Position numbers and translations under genes: made by a program. A stretch of 64,000 bases of DNA from Trujillonella endophytica (GTDB taxonomy: Bacteria; Actinomycetota; Actinomycetes; Mycobacteriales; Geodermatophilaceae): NCBI RefSeq assembly GCF_900110555.1, contig NZ_FOEE01000010.1, positions 116,862 to 180,861 on the forward strand, in the 5' to 3' direction. A model generated the notes under the pieces. The model ran no database searches, was not told the origin of the DNA, and saw nothing but the letters and a program-made list of their open reading frames with translations. This document shows positions 9,043 through 17,281 of the stretch, in pieces; positions within the stretch are counted from its first letter, which is position 1; each line of letters starts with the position of its first letter.

Positions 9043-9384
9043 CTAGGCCTGGGCGGTCGCCAGCCCGAAGTGCGGGCGGTCGTCCTCGGCCACCAGCTCG
9101 ACGTAGTCCGGGTGCTGCTGGATGTAGTGGCGGACGAAGGAGCAGTAGGGCAGCACGTGCAGGCCGCGCTCGCGCGCCGCGTCGAGGACGCCGGCGACCA
9201 GCGCCGACCCGATGCCCCGGCCACCGACGCCTGGATCCACCTCGGTGTGCGGGAGGGTCATGACGCCGTTCTCGACGTGATAGCTGGCGAGGCCGACGAC
9301 GCGCTCGCCCAGCCGGACCTCGAACCGTCCCCGATCCGGGGCGTCGACCACACTCGTCTCCATCGTGCTGTGTCCACCCTCCAC
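9043..9384 (-). CDS. GNAT-type N-acetyltransferase, small YjdJ-like class
   Basis: A 113-residue protein of the short GNAT class. The core reads VGLASYHVENGVMTLPHTEV then VGGRGIGSALVAGVLDAARE, where GGRGIGSA is the acetyl-CoA pyrophosphate-binding loop. The C-terminal VLPYCSFVRHYIQQHPDY matches the conserved PxCxFVxxYIxxHPEY signature of this small family, whose substrates are mostly unknown. A second in-frame Met at residue 8 (position 9363) is an alternative start. It is divergent from the EthD-domain gene. Confidence 0.85.
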   Translation of the reverse strand: MEGGHSTMETSVVDAPDRGRFEVRLGERVVGLASYHVENGVMTLPHTEVDPGVGGRGIGSALVAGVLDAARERGLHVLPYCSFVRHYIQQHPDYVELVAEDDRPHFGLATAQA

Positions 9385-9585
9385 TCACCTCCGGCGCCGT
9401 TGCCGGGGCACCACCTGCGTCTCGGAACGGTAACGCGGAAACAGCGACGAACGTCCCGCTTCCGGTGCGCGGGCGAGTCGCAACTCCCGGATCGAGTGAC
9501 GTGTGCCACTCGGACGCGGTGGTGGCGGGGGGAGAGGATCGGTGCTGCCGCCGTCCCCGGCGGTCCGCCGTCGAGAGGCCCTGCC

Positions 9586-9951
9586 GTGCTCAAGCTCGTG
9601 AGTCTGATGTCCCGCAAGCCCGGGATGTCGATGCCGGACTTCCGCCGCTACTACGAGGAGCGGCACGTCCCGCTCGTCGCGCGGCTGCTCCCGCCGGCGC
9701 AGGACTACCGGCGCAACTACGTCGCCGAGGGCTCGTCGCACCGGACCGGGCACATGGCCGAGGGCCGGCCCACCGACCGCGCGTTCGACGTGCTGACCGA
9801 GCTCACCTACGAGAGCCGGGAGGCCTACGAGCGGGTCGTGGCCGCGCTGTCCGATCCCGAGGTCGGCCGGCTCGTCGCCGAGGACGAGGAGCGGTTCCTC
9901 GACCGCGCCTCCGTCCGGTCCTACGTGGTCGAGGAGGTCCGCTCGCCGTAG
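9586..9951 (+). CDS. EthD-domain protein
   Basis: About 121 residues from GTG 9586, chosen because AGAGG lies 8 bases upstream and the translation starts directly with the domain (MLKLVSLMSRKPGMSMPDFR). EthD domains are ferredoxin-like folds; the signature here is SMPDFRRYYEERHVPL, with the His of the ERH motif, and a C-terminal DEERFLDRASVRSYVVEE. EthD proteins often accompany P450 or ring-cleavage systems, but the biochemical role is unclear. It stops 8 bases before the convergent acyltransferase-like gene. Confidence 0.75.
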   Translation: MLKLVSLMSRKPGMSMPDFRRYYEERHVPLVARLLPPAQDYRRNYVAEGSSHRTGHMAEGRPTDRAFDVLTELTYESREAYERVVAALSDPEVGRLVAEDEERFLDRASVRSYVVEEVRSP

Positions 9952-9958
9952 CGGTGCG

Positions 9959-10759
9959 TCAGACGCCCGGCGCCCCGGCCCGCAGCTCCGCCCCGCGCGA
10001 GGTGGGCGGCCGCCAGCCGGTGGTGTCGCGTCGCGGCGGGAGGGGGGACACCGGCAGGGGATCGGGCTCGGGCAGCGGCGCACCGCGCTCGGGGGCGAGG
10101 TCGGCCGGGTCCACGGTGATCGACGCGAAGACGCCGTCGACCAGCCCCGGGACCAGGTCGGGGCGGCGGGCCCGGACGCTGGGCGTGCCGTCGTCGACGA
10201 GGAAGAGGCACGGCGTGCTGGCCGGGGAGCCCAGGTACTCGCGCGAGCTCGCTCCGGCCATCGGCTCCCAGGGGAGCCCCATGAACTGCAGGAGCCGCAG
10301 GACGCGGTCGTCCAGGATCGCCACCAGACCGGGCACGTGGCAGTCCAGCGCGTACCGGCCGATCGCGTAGCAGAGCGCGAGGTTGAGCTCGGCCCCCGCC
10401 CGGCCGGTGCGGAAGCGTGGGTCCACGGCCAGCGTGGCGACGTCCCACACCGGGCGGCCGGACAGCCCCGCCGCGCCCAGCACGTCGTCGGCGGAGAGGT
10501 GCCAGGGCGGGCCGGCGACGTCGGTCAGCGTCTTCACCTCGCCGGCGTCGTCGGGGAGGACGAACCGCGCGGCACCGAGCGCCGAGCCGTCCGCGTCGTC
10601 GATCACCGCGATGAACCGGGACCGGCTGTCGTAGGGGCCGTACTCGCGCTCCATGACCTCCGGGGTGTTGCCGAACGCCCGAAGGAACACCCGCTCCTCG
10701 ACGCGGCGCGCGGCGTCCCGCTCCGCCGGGGTGTGGGCGACCAGCAGGCGCAGCGTCAT
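9959..10759 (-). CDS. LuxI-like / N-acyl-amino-acid-synthase-like acyltransferase (GNAT superfamily)
   Basis: A 266-residue protein. Residues about 10-180 resemble the autoinducer-synthase fold: RDAARRVEERVFLRAFG (N-terminal Arg/Phe pattern), EYGPYDSRSRFIAVIDD, LGAARFVLP, then PVWDVATLAVDPRFRTG. These correspond to the regions that bind acyl donor and acceptor in LuxI and FeeM-type enzymes, but invariant residues are only partly kept, so the acceptor is unknown. The last 60 residues are Pro/Arg-rich and probably disordered. The start is one base after the stop of the SpeD-like gene, so the pair is clearly an operon. A simple GNAT with another role is the main alternative. Confidence 0.55.
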   Translation of the reverse strand: MTLRLLVAHTPAERDAARRVEERVFLRAFGNTPEVMEREYGPYDSRSRFIAVIDDADGSALGAARFVLPDDAGEVKTLTDVAGPPWHLSADDVLGAAGLSGRPVWDVATLAVDPRFRTGRAGAELNLALCYAIGRYALDCHVPGLVAILDDRVLRLLQFMGLPWEPMAGASSREYLGSPASTPCLFLVDDGTPSVRARRPDLVPGLVDGVFASITVDPADLAPERGAPLPEPDPLPVSPLPPRRDTTGWRPPTSRGAELRAGAPGV

Positions 10760-10760
10760 C

Positions 10761-11198
10761 TCAGAAGGACTTCGCGACGATCGTGCGCGCGGCGAAGAAG
10801 TCCCGCGTGAAGGTCACCGCCGCGTCGACCTCGAAGGCCTTGCACGTGTAGATGTCCACGGAGAAGAACAGCCGCGGCTGCTCCCAGGCGTAGAAGTGGG
10901 CGCCCGAGGTCTCCCAGTGGATCCACCCGGCCCAGCCGTAGAGGTCGGACCGGTGGGTGACCGGCTCGAGCAGCTGCACCATGTCGACCTCGCGCGACAG
11001 ACCCGACAGGTAGTGCCGGATCTGCGCGTCGTCGACCGGGGCGGCGGGGACGCCCTCGACGACCAGGCGCTGCCGGAGGATGTCGGGGGCGAGGTCGTGC
11101 CACCCGTCCTCGCCCGCCTCGCGGGCGGGGAGGTCGACACTGCGGCGCCGGAGCGGGAGGACCAGCTCACTTTCGGGGAACGTCGGAGTCGCAGTCAC
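10761..11198 (-). CDS. SpeD-like (S-adenosylmethionine decarboxylase-related) protein
   Basis: A 145-residue protein from a GTG at 11198. The second half (IHWETSGAHFYAWEQPRLFF, then SVDIYTCKAFEVDAA) resembles the prokaryotic SpeD core, in which an E-S-H triplet self-cleaves to a pyruvoyl group and a VDxFTC strand follows. Here a Ser can be aligned with the pyruvoyl Ser (TSGAH), but the two flanking His residues of canonical SpeD are displaced or absent. It may therefore be a neofunctionalised or inactive member. It is tightly linked to the LuxI-like acyltransferase (1-base gap). The assignment is by motif only and should be held loosely. Confidence 0.5.
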   Translation of the reverse strand: MTATPTFPESELVLPLRRRSVDLPAREAGEDGWHDLAPDILRQRLVVEGVPAAPVDDAQIRHYLSGLSREVDMVQLLEPVTHRSDLYGWAGWIHWETSGAHFYAWEQPRLFFSVDIYTCKAFEVDAAVTFTRDFFAARTIVAKSF

Positions 11199-11277
11199 CC
11201 GGTCATCGTGACAGAACGTCCATGATCCACCGCGCCGTGTCGCCCATTCGGAACACCGACGTCCACCTGTCGAGGGG

Positions 11278-13602
11278 TCAGGAGGGGACGATGGGCCTGC
11301 TGAGCTCAGGGATGAGGGTGAGGTCCGACAGGCCCGAGTCGAAGGCGTCGAGCCAGCCGAGGAACTCCTCGACCGGCATCGGACGGGCGATCGCGTAGCC
11401 CTGCGCGACGTCGCAGCCCAGGCGGGCCAGCGCGGCGCTGGTGGCCAGGGTCTCCACGCCCTCGGCGACCAGGCTGAGGCCGAGGTCGTGGGCGAGCGCG
11501 ACGGTGTGCTGCACGATCGCCGCGGCCCGGGGGTCGCGGTCGACGTCGGCGGTGAGGGACCGGTCGAGCTTCAGCTCGTCGGCAGGCAGGTGCCGCAGGT
11601 AGGCCAGCGAGCTGTAGCCGGTGCCGTAGTCGTCGATCGACGTCCGCACCCCGAGCCGGCGCAGCTCGGCCAGGACCGTGCGTCCCCGCTCGGGGTCGGT
11701 CATGAGGGTGTCCTCGACCAGCTCGAGCGTCAGCGCCTCCCGGGGCAGGCCGTGCCGCGCGAGCGCGGACGCCACCTTGTCCGGCAGGTCGAGGTCGGTG
11801 ACGTTGGCCGCCGAGAGGTTCACCGAGATGGGCACGTGGCGCTCGTGCCACCACCGGCCGGCGGCGGCCAGGGCGAGCTCGAGGACCCGGTCGGTCAGCG
11901 GCCGGAGGAGTCCGGCCTGCTCGGCGGCGGGCAGCAGGTGGGCGGGGGAGAGCAGGCCGCGGTGGGGGTGGTGCCACCGGATCAGGGCCTCCGCGCCGAC
12001 GACGGAGCCGTCGCGCAGGCTCGTCTGCGGCTGCAGGTAGACGGCGAGCTCGTCACCCTCCAAGGCCGTGCGCAGCTCCTCCATCGTGCGCAGCCGGTCG
12101 CTGCCGGACGTGCCCGTGACGGGGTCGGGGACGTACACGTTCACGCCCTCGCGGGCGCTCTTGGCGGCGTACATGGCGACGTCGGCGCAGTGCAGCAGCT
12201 CCTCGACCGTCGTCGCCGGGGTCGGGGTGGTGGAGACGCCGATGCTGACGCCGACGTGCAGCCGGACACCCGCGACGGTGAACGGCTGGAGCAGGAGCTC
12301 GCGCAGCCGCTCGGCGAGCGCCTGCGCCCGGTCGACGTGGGTGTCGGGCAGCAGGATCGCGAACTCGTCGCCGCCCAACCGGGCGAGGACGTCGTCGCGG
12401 CGCAGGCAGCCGCGCAGCCGCGGGCCGACGAGGCGCAGCAGCTCGTCGCCGGCGGAGTGGCCGAGGCTGTCGTTGACCTCCTTGAACCCGTCGAGGTCCA
12501 GCAGGAGGAACGCGCCGGGCCGGCCGGCGGTGGCGGAGGTGACGATGGTCTGCGCCCGCTCGATGAGGGCCCGGCGGTTGGGCAGGCCCGTGAGCTCGTC
12601 GGTGCGGGACTCCAGCTTGATCTGGTTGAAGCTGCGGACCTCGTGGAAGGTCACGGCGATCCGGGCGATGCCGGCGACGACGCAGGCGATGGCCAGCCAG
12701 GCGGCCACGGGGGGCATGGGGTGGGTCCAGCCCGCCCCGAGGACGACGACGCTGGCCACGATGCAGGCCAGCGGCACGGCCAGCAGGCGCCAGCCGATCC
12801 GGGAGGCGCTGTCCCGCTCGACGGGGGTGGGTCGCTCCCGCGCGCCGCCGGCGGCCGAGGCCACCAGGAGGACGCCGACGAGCCAGCCGAGCTCCAGCGG
12901 GCCGCCGTCGACGTAGGTGTCGCGGACGTGCAGGGCGAACAGCGCGATGTCCGAGGCGCTGATGGCGCACAGGCCGAGGCCCAGCGTGAACAGGGTCCGG
13001 TCCAGCCGCAGGCCGAGGATGGCGCCGACCGCGACGAGGACGCCGAGGAGCAGCACCGTCGTCGTGGGGGCGAAGAGGTCGACCGCGGCCACCTTCTGCT
13101 CGCCCGGCTCGGGGTAGAGGTAGGGGCCGAGCAGGAACGCCACGCCGGCGGAGAGGGTGCCGAGCGCGCCGATGATCCCGTCGAGCCACATGCTGGGGTG
13201 GAACCGGGGCACGCGCGCCCGGATGACCACGAACAGCGGGACGTACATCGTCAGGTACGCCGTGAAGGACACGGCGGTGGACAGCGCGGACGCCTCGCCG
13301 TTGCCCTCGAGCCCGGCGGAGAGCACGCGCAGGGCGTTGCCGACGGCGCCGAGGCTCAGCGCGACGGCGAGGCCGATCCACGCCACCCGGTCGGCGCGCA
13401 CGCGCTGCGACGCCAGGGCGCACGCCGCGGCGGCGGCCAGGTACGGCAGGTTGTAGAGGACGACGTCGTAGGTCCGGTCCCACGCCGCGCCGGGCGGTCT
13501 GCCCCCGAGCCCCGTGGCGAACAGGGCGACGAAGGCGGCCGTCAGGAGCGGCGCGAGAAGGGGTCGCTGCAGCGCGGAGACCAGCGCTCGCTTCCTCTGC
13601 AT
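11278..13602 (-). CDS. Membrane-bound GGDEF-EAL c-di-GMP turnover protein
   Basis: About 774 residues from ATG 13602 (MQRKRALVSALQRPLL); the frame is open further upstream without a better start. The N-terminal 300 residues form roughly eight to nine hydrophobic segments. A GGDEF domain follows with RLGGDEFAILLP and an intact inhibitory RxxD site five residues before it (RRDD). The EAL domain then shows GAEALIRW, ELVEDTLM, SIDDYGTGYSSLAYLRHL and VAEGVET. Both catalytic motifs look complete, so it could make or degrade cyclic di-GMP; which dominates cannot be read. No periplasmic sensor domain is recognised, so the membrane module may be the sensor. Confidence 0.93.
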   Translation of the reverse strand: MQRKRALVSALQRPLLAPLLTAAFVALFATGLGGRPPGAAWDRTYDVVLYNLPYLAAAAACALASQRVRADRVAWIGLAVALSLGAVGNALRVLSAGLEGNGEASALSTAVSFTAYLTMYVPLFVVIRARVPRFHPSMWLDGIIGALGTLSAGVAFLLGPYLYPEPGEQKVAAVDLFAPTTTVLLLGVLVAVGAILGLRLDRTLFTLGLGLCAISASDIALFALHVRDTYVDGGPLELGWLVGVLLVASAAGGARERPTPVERDSASRIGWRLLAVPLACIVASVVVLGAGWTHPMPPVAAWLAIACVVAGIARIAVTFHEVRSFNQIKLESRTDELTGLPNRRALIERAQTIVTSATAGRPGAFLLLDLDGFKEVNDSLGHSAGDELLRLVGPRLRGCLRRDDVLARLGGDEFAILLPDTHVDRAQALAERLRELLLQPFTVAGVRLHVGVSIGVSTTPTPATTVEELLHCADVAMYAAKSAREGVNVYVPDPVTGTSGSDRLRTMEELRTALEGDELAVYLQPQTSLRDGSVVGAEALIRWHHPHRGLLSPAHLLPAAEQAGLLRPLTDRVLELALAAAGRWWHERHVPISVNLSAANVTDLDLPDKVASALARHGLPREALTLELVEDTLMTDPERGRTVLAELRRLGVRTSIDDYGTGYSSLAYLRHLPADELKLDRSLTADVDRDPRAAAIVQHTVALAHDLGLSLVAEGVETLATSAALARLGCDVAQGYAIARPMPVEEFLGWLDAFDSGLSDLTLIPELSRPIVPS

Positions 13603-13682
13603 GCCCGGGTCATCGGCGGGTGGGGCCCGAGACTTCAGGTGGAGCGCCCCCTGTCTCACCCAGGGGGGTGAGCCGCCCCCGC

Positions 13683-13721
13683 GCGGAGCCCCGCGCCGCA
13701 GTGGCCGGTGCGGGGCTCCGC
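13683..13721 (-). terminator. Terminator hairpin of the P450/SDR unit
   Basis: A 15-base arm (13683-13697) pairs with 13707-13721 with a single G-T wobble around a 9-nt loop. It lies 17 bases downstream of the minus-strand SDR stop at 13738 and upstream of the GGDEF-EAL gene. Confidence 0.75.
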
Positions 13722-13737
13722 CGGGGTCGGGTCGTCG

Positions 13738-14577
13738 CTACTTGAGGGTGGCGCCGGCGTCGACGGTGAGGTTGAGCCCGGTGACGTAGCGGGCCTCGTC
13801 CGAGGCGAGGAACAGGACCGCGTTGCTGATGTCGACCGCCTCGACCATGCCGATCGGCAGGACGTGCATGCCGCGCGCGGCCACGTCCATGTCCGCCGGG
13901 GTCGGGTTCTCCAGGTCGGGCCGGAAGAGCTTCATCGTGCCCTCGTTGATGAACATCGGGGTGTTCACGTTGGTCGGGTGCACGCAGTTGACCCGGATCG
14001 AGTACTTGCCCAGCTCGACGGCGAGCATCCGCATGAGGCCGACCACGCCGTGCTTGGCGACGGTGTACTGGCCGGTGTTGGGCACCGCCTTCAGGCCGCC
14101 GACGGACCCGGTCAGGATGATCGACCCGCCGCGCTTGCCGGCCTTGATGTGCGGGACGGCGGCCTTCACGGTCTTCCACACCCCGGACAGGTTGACGTCG
14201 AGCATCTCCTGCCAGTCGTACTCGGTCGTGAAGTCCAGCTTCTGTCCGCCGTTGCCGATCCCGGCGCTCGCGGAGACGACGTCGAGCCGCCCGAGCTCCT
14301 GCACCCCGGCGTCGACCGCCGCCTTCAGCGCGTCGAAGTCCCGCACGTCGGCCTTCGTGGCGATGATCCGGCGGTCGAGGGCCTCGACCAGCCGCACGGT
14401 CTCCTCGAGGTCCTCGGGCGTCGCCGGCGGGATGACGGTGTTCTCCGGGACCGGACCGCACGCGTCGACGGCGATGATGTCGGCGCCCTCCTCGGCCAGG
14501 CGGACCGCGTGGCTGCGGCCCTGTCCTCGCGCCGCACCGGTGATGAACGCGACCTTGCCCTCGAGCCGACCAGCCAT
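13738..14577 (-). CDS. Mycofactocin-coupled SDR-family oxidoreductase
   Basis: A 279-residue short-chain dehydrogenase from ATG 14577 with GAGGAG upstream. The nucleotide-binding motif is TGAARGQGRSHA, where the classical TGxxxGxG reads GAARGQG, followed by an expanded insertion (DACGPVPENTVIPPATPEDL) typical of the mycofactocin-coupled subfamily. Those enzymes hold NAD(H) tightly and pass electrons to the redox peptide mycofactocin. The catalytic Tyr-Lys pair is in QYTVAKHG. It lies 44 bases downstream of a P450, suggesting oxidation of the alcohol that P450 makes. Mycofactocin biosynthesis genes must lie elsewhere in the genome. Confidence 0.9.
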   Translation of the reverse strand: MAGRLEGKVAFITGAARGQGRSHAVRLAEEGADIIAVDACGPVPENTVIPPATPEDLEETVRLVEALDRRIIATKADVRDFDALKAAVDAGVQELGRLDVVSASAGIGNGGQKLDFTTEYDWQEMLDVNLSGVWKTVKAAVPHIKAGKRGGSIILTGSVGGLKAVPNTGQYTVAKHGVVGLMRMLAVELGKYSIRVNCVHPTNVNTPMFINEGTMKLFRPDLENPTPADMDVAARGMHVLPIGMVEAVDISNAVLFLASDEARYVTGLNLTVDAGATLK

Positions 14578-14621
14578 TGACGCTTCTCCTCGTTCGGTTT
14601 CCGTCGGGGTGTGTGCGGGGA

Positions 14622-15809
14622 TCAGGCGTCGCAGCTGACGACGGCGTCGCGCAGCTCGTAGCTCATGATCCCGTCGTTCCAGGTCATCGTCGGGGGGCGC
14701 ACGAGCTCCAGACCGGGCAGCTTCATCAGCTTGTCGAGGAAGACCCGGCTCTCGTGCAGCGCCACGTTCGCGCCCGGGCAGCGGTGGCTGCCGTCGCCGA
14801 AGCTCATGTACGCGCCGACCATGCGGACCTTCGTGGCCCGGTCGGGGTCCAGCGCGTGCGGGCACTCGCCGACCGTGGCCTCGTCGAGGTTCGCGTCGCG
14901 GATGCTCAGCGCCACCACCTCGCCCTCGGCGAGGGTCCCCGACGGCAGGGGCGTCTCTTCGGTCGCCCGGCGGTGCAGCATGGCCGCGACGGGTTCGATG
15001 CGGAGGATCTCCTCGAGGATCGCCAGCTGGTCGGCCTCGTCCCCGGCGACGAACCGGGCGCGCAGGGCGTCGTCGTCGAACAGGTGCCAGGCGGCCATGA
15101 CGATGAACTCGCGCGTGGTGACCATGCCGGCCACGGCGTAGGTCATGCACTCGATGAGGATCTGCTGGTTGCTGTACTCCTCGTCCAGCAGGTGCGAGAT
15201 CACGTCCTCGCGGCGCTCCTTGCGCCGGGCGCGCACGGCGGGCAGCACGTCCTGCACCATGAAGTTCAGCGCGTGCACGCCGACGAGGACCTGCATCACG
15301 CTGCGCCGGAGGCCGGTGTGGTTGCCGAGCTCGGTGCCGATCAGGCTGCGCTTGATTCGCTTGGCCATCCGCAGCTGGTTGCTGTTGGTCAGGCCCACGA
15401 TCTCCGCGGCGACGGCGACCGTCATGCGGAAACTGACGTCGTCCAGCCGCCCGCCGCGGTCGGCGCGCAGCATGGCCATGAGCTCGTCCGCGGTCCGCTC
15501 CATGACCGTCCGGTGCCGGGTCGCGATGACCTTCGGGGTGAAGAACTTGGCGATCGCGGTGCGGCGCCGCTTGTGGTCCTCGCCGTCGAGGAAGAAGACC
15601 GAGCTCTGGGTGAGGTCGTCGCGGTCCTCGTCCTGACCGGCACCGGCCTGGCGCATCGCCTGGCTGCGCAGCACCCGGCGCACGTCCTCGAACCCCGCCA
15701 CCACCTCGGCGCCCGGCTTGGGCTTCACGTTGGCCGTGGCCAGCGCGGCGGACTTGCGGTCGTCCCGTCCGCCGTGGACCGGGCAGACATCGGTGGAACT
15801 CGCGGTCAT
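14622..15809 (-). CDS. Cytochrome P450
   Basis: About 395 residues from ATG 15809, which has GAGGAGG about 7 bases upstream; an upstream Met at 15866 lacks such a site. P450 landmarks are AGMVTTREF (I-helix oxygen-activating Thr), EEILRIEP (ExxR) and FGDGSHRCPGANVA (heme-thiolate Cys). It is a soluble class I enzyme needing a ferredoxin and reductase, neither of which is adjacent; the ferredoxin at 56910 and FprA at 4684 are candidates. It is co-directional with the mycofactocin SDR downstream. The upstream region carries a distinct 17-bp palindrome rather than the operator seen elsewhere in the island. Confidence 0.94.
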   Translation of the reverse strand: MTASSTDVCPVHGGRDDRKSAALATANVKPKPGAEVVAGFEDVRRVLRSQAMRQAGAGQDEDRDDLTQSSVFFLDGEDHKRRRTAIAKFFTPKVIATRHRTVMERTADELMAMLRADRGGRLDDVSFRMTVAVAAEIVGLTNSNQLRMAKRIKRSLIGTELGNHTGLRRSVMQVLVGVHALNFMVQDVLPAVRARRKERREDVISHLLDEEYSNQQILIECMTYAVAGMVTTREFIVMAAWHLFDDDALRARFVAGDEADQLAILEEILRIEPVAAMLHRRATEETPLPSGTLAEGEVVALSIRDANLDEATVGECPHALDPDRATKVRMVGAYMSFGDGSHRCPGANVALHESRVFLDKLMKLPGLELVRPPTMTWNDGIMSYELRDAVVSCDA

Positions 15810-15869
15810 GCGGACCTCCTCGGAACGGACCCGGCCGGGCGGACGCCCGCGCGCCCCGGCCGGCACGAA

Positions 15870-15886
15870 CGTGCACGTCGTGCACG
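15870..15886. promoter_or_regulatory. 17-bp perfect palindrome upstream of the P450 gene
   Basis: CGTGCACG-T-CGTGCACG reads the same on both strands around the central base. It lies 61 bases upstream of the P450 start, with a further half-like ACGTGCAT at about 15903-15910. It is a probable operator for a dimeric repressor or activator and differs from the AGTGAGCG-type operator found elsewhere in the island. The regulator is not identified. Confidence 0.55.
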
Positions 15887-16005
15887 AATCGACTGGGAAC
15901 CTACGTGCATCGGGGGGCGCCCGGTAGCCCCGGGGCCGCTTCCCGCCGACCTCGGCGAGGGGCGTCCCACCCTGTGGCCGGAGTCCGATCGTTGCTACGC
16001 TCCTA

Positions 16006-16023
16006 TGTGAGCGTTCGTTTTGT
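16006..16023. promoter_or_regulatory. TetR-type operator, site 1
   Basis: TGTGAGCG-TT-CGTTTTGT. The left half matches AGTGAGCG at 7 of 8 positions; the right half is weak (4 of 8). It is preceded by a TACGCT -10-like element and lies 21 bases upstream of the ATG at 16044. Confidence 0.55.
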
Positions 16024-16043
16024 TACAGGCCGGGAGGGCGAGC

Positions 16044-17249
16044 ATGTCGATCAACTGGTTCATCTCCGTGGACGACCACCTGATCGAACCGGCCCGGCTG
16101 TGGGAGGAGCGCCTGCCGGCGAAGTTCCGCGAGGCCGGTCCCCGGATCGTGCGCGAGGGCAGCACCGAGTTCTGGATGTACGAGGACCGGCAGATCGTGA
16201 CCACCGGGCTCAACGCCGTGGCCGGCAAGAACCGCGAGGAGTTCTCGCCCGAGCCGATCACCTACGAGGACATGCGTCCGGGGTGCTACGAGCCGGCGGC
16301 GCGCGTGGCCGACATGAACGACGGCCTGGTGCTGGCCTCCATGCTGTTCCCCTCGTTCCCCCGCTACTGCGGCCAGGTCTTCCACGAGGCCAAGGACAAG
16401 GAACTCGCCCTGCTGGGTGTGCAGGCCTGGAACGACTTCATCCTGGAGGAGTTCGCCGAGGCCTACCCGGGTCGCTTCATCCCGATGATGATCATCCCGC
16501 TGTGGGACCCGGTGGCCGCCGCGAAGGAGGTCGAGCGCACCGCCGCCCGCGGCGCCAAGTCGATCGCGTTCTCGGAGAACCCGACCAAGCTCGGGCTGCC
16601 GTCGATCCACACCGACGAGTGGGACCCGCTCTTCCGCGCCTGCGACGAGACCGGCCTCGTCGTGTCCATGCACGTCGGCTCCTCGTCCAACCTCATCCGC
16701 ACGTCGCCGGACATGCCCACGCTGGCCTTCATGGCCTACTCGGCCGCCGCCAACCAGGCGGGCACGCTGCTGGACTGGCTGTTCAGCGGCAACTTCACCC
16801 GGTTCCCGAAGCTGAAGATCGCGCTGTCGGAGGGGTCGATCGGCTGGATCCCGTACTTCCTCGAGCGGGCCGAGCAGGTCATCGACAAGCAGCGCTTCTG
16901 GGCGTCGCGGTTCGACATCGACATGAATGCCAGCCACGAGCGGGGCGAGGAGAAGGGTGCGGCGAAGTTCGACCTGGACACCGACATCCGCCGCCTGTTC
17001 AAGGACCACGTGTTCGGCACCTTCATCGAGGACCAGGCCGGCCTGCGCCTGCTCGACATCATCGGCGAGGACAACGTGATGCTCGAGTGCGACTACCCGC
17101 ACTCGGACTCGACCTGGCCGAACACCTCCGAGATGGCCGAGAAGTGGCTCGGGCACCTGCCGAAGGAGACCCAGCACAAGATCACCATCGGGAACGCGTG
17201 CCGGGTGTACGACTTCACGCCCGCGGACCCGGCCACGATCGTCCGCTAG
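16044..17249 (+). CDS. Amidohydrolase-family protein (PF04909 type)
   Basis: About 401 residues from ATG 16044, preceded by GGGAGG. The family fold is a TIM barrel metal hydrolase or decarboxylase. Visible features are ISVDDHLIEP (N-terminal D-x-H metal site), VSMHVGSSS, IALSEGSIGWIPYFLERAE and the C-terminal ECDYPHSDSTWP, whose Asp is the conserved catalytic/metal residue. It is a close paralogue of the gene at 40034-41281. It heads an operon with a Rieske oxygenase and a second amidohydrolase, under operator site 1. Relatives hydrolyse C-C or amide bonds or decarboxylate aromatic acids; the reaction here is unknown. Confidence 0.88.
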   Translation: MSINWFISVDDHLIEPARLWEERLPAKFREAGPRIVREGSTEFWMYEDRQIVTTGLNAVAGKNREEFSPEPITYEDMRPGCYEPAARVADMNDGLVLASMLFPSFPRYCGQVFHEAKDKELALLGVQAWNDFILEEFAEAYPGRFIPMMIIPLWDPVAAAKEVERTAARGAKSIAFSENPTKLGLPSIHTDEWDPLFRACDETGLVVSMHVGSSSNLIRTSPDMPTLAFMAYSAAANQAGTLLDWLFSGNFTRFPKLKIALSEGSIGWIPYFLERAEQVIDKQRFWASRFDIDMNASHERGEEKGAAKFDLDTDIRRLFKDHVFGTFIEDQAGLRLLDIIGEDNVMLECDYPHSDSTWPNTSEMAEKWLGHLPKETQHKITIGNACRVYDFTPADPATIVR

Positions 17250-17281
17250 TCGCCCGCCGCCAGCAGTCGAGGGAGATCCCC

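Noticed and set aside
9959..10759. A complete quorum-sensing (LuxI/LuxR) system.
   Set aside because: No LuxR-type receptor is present nearby and key LuxI residues are only partly kept.
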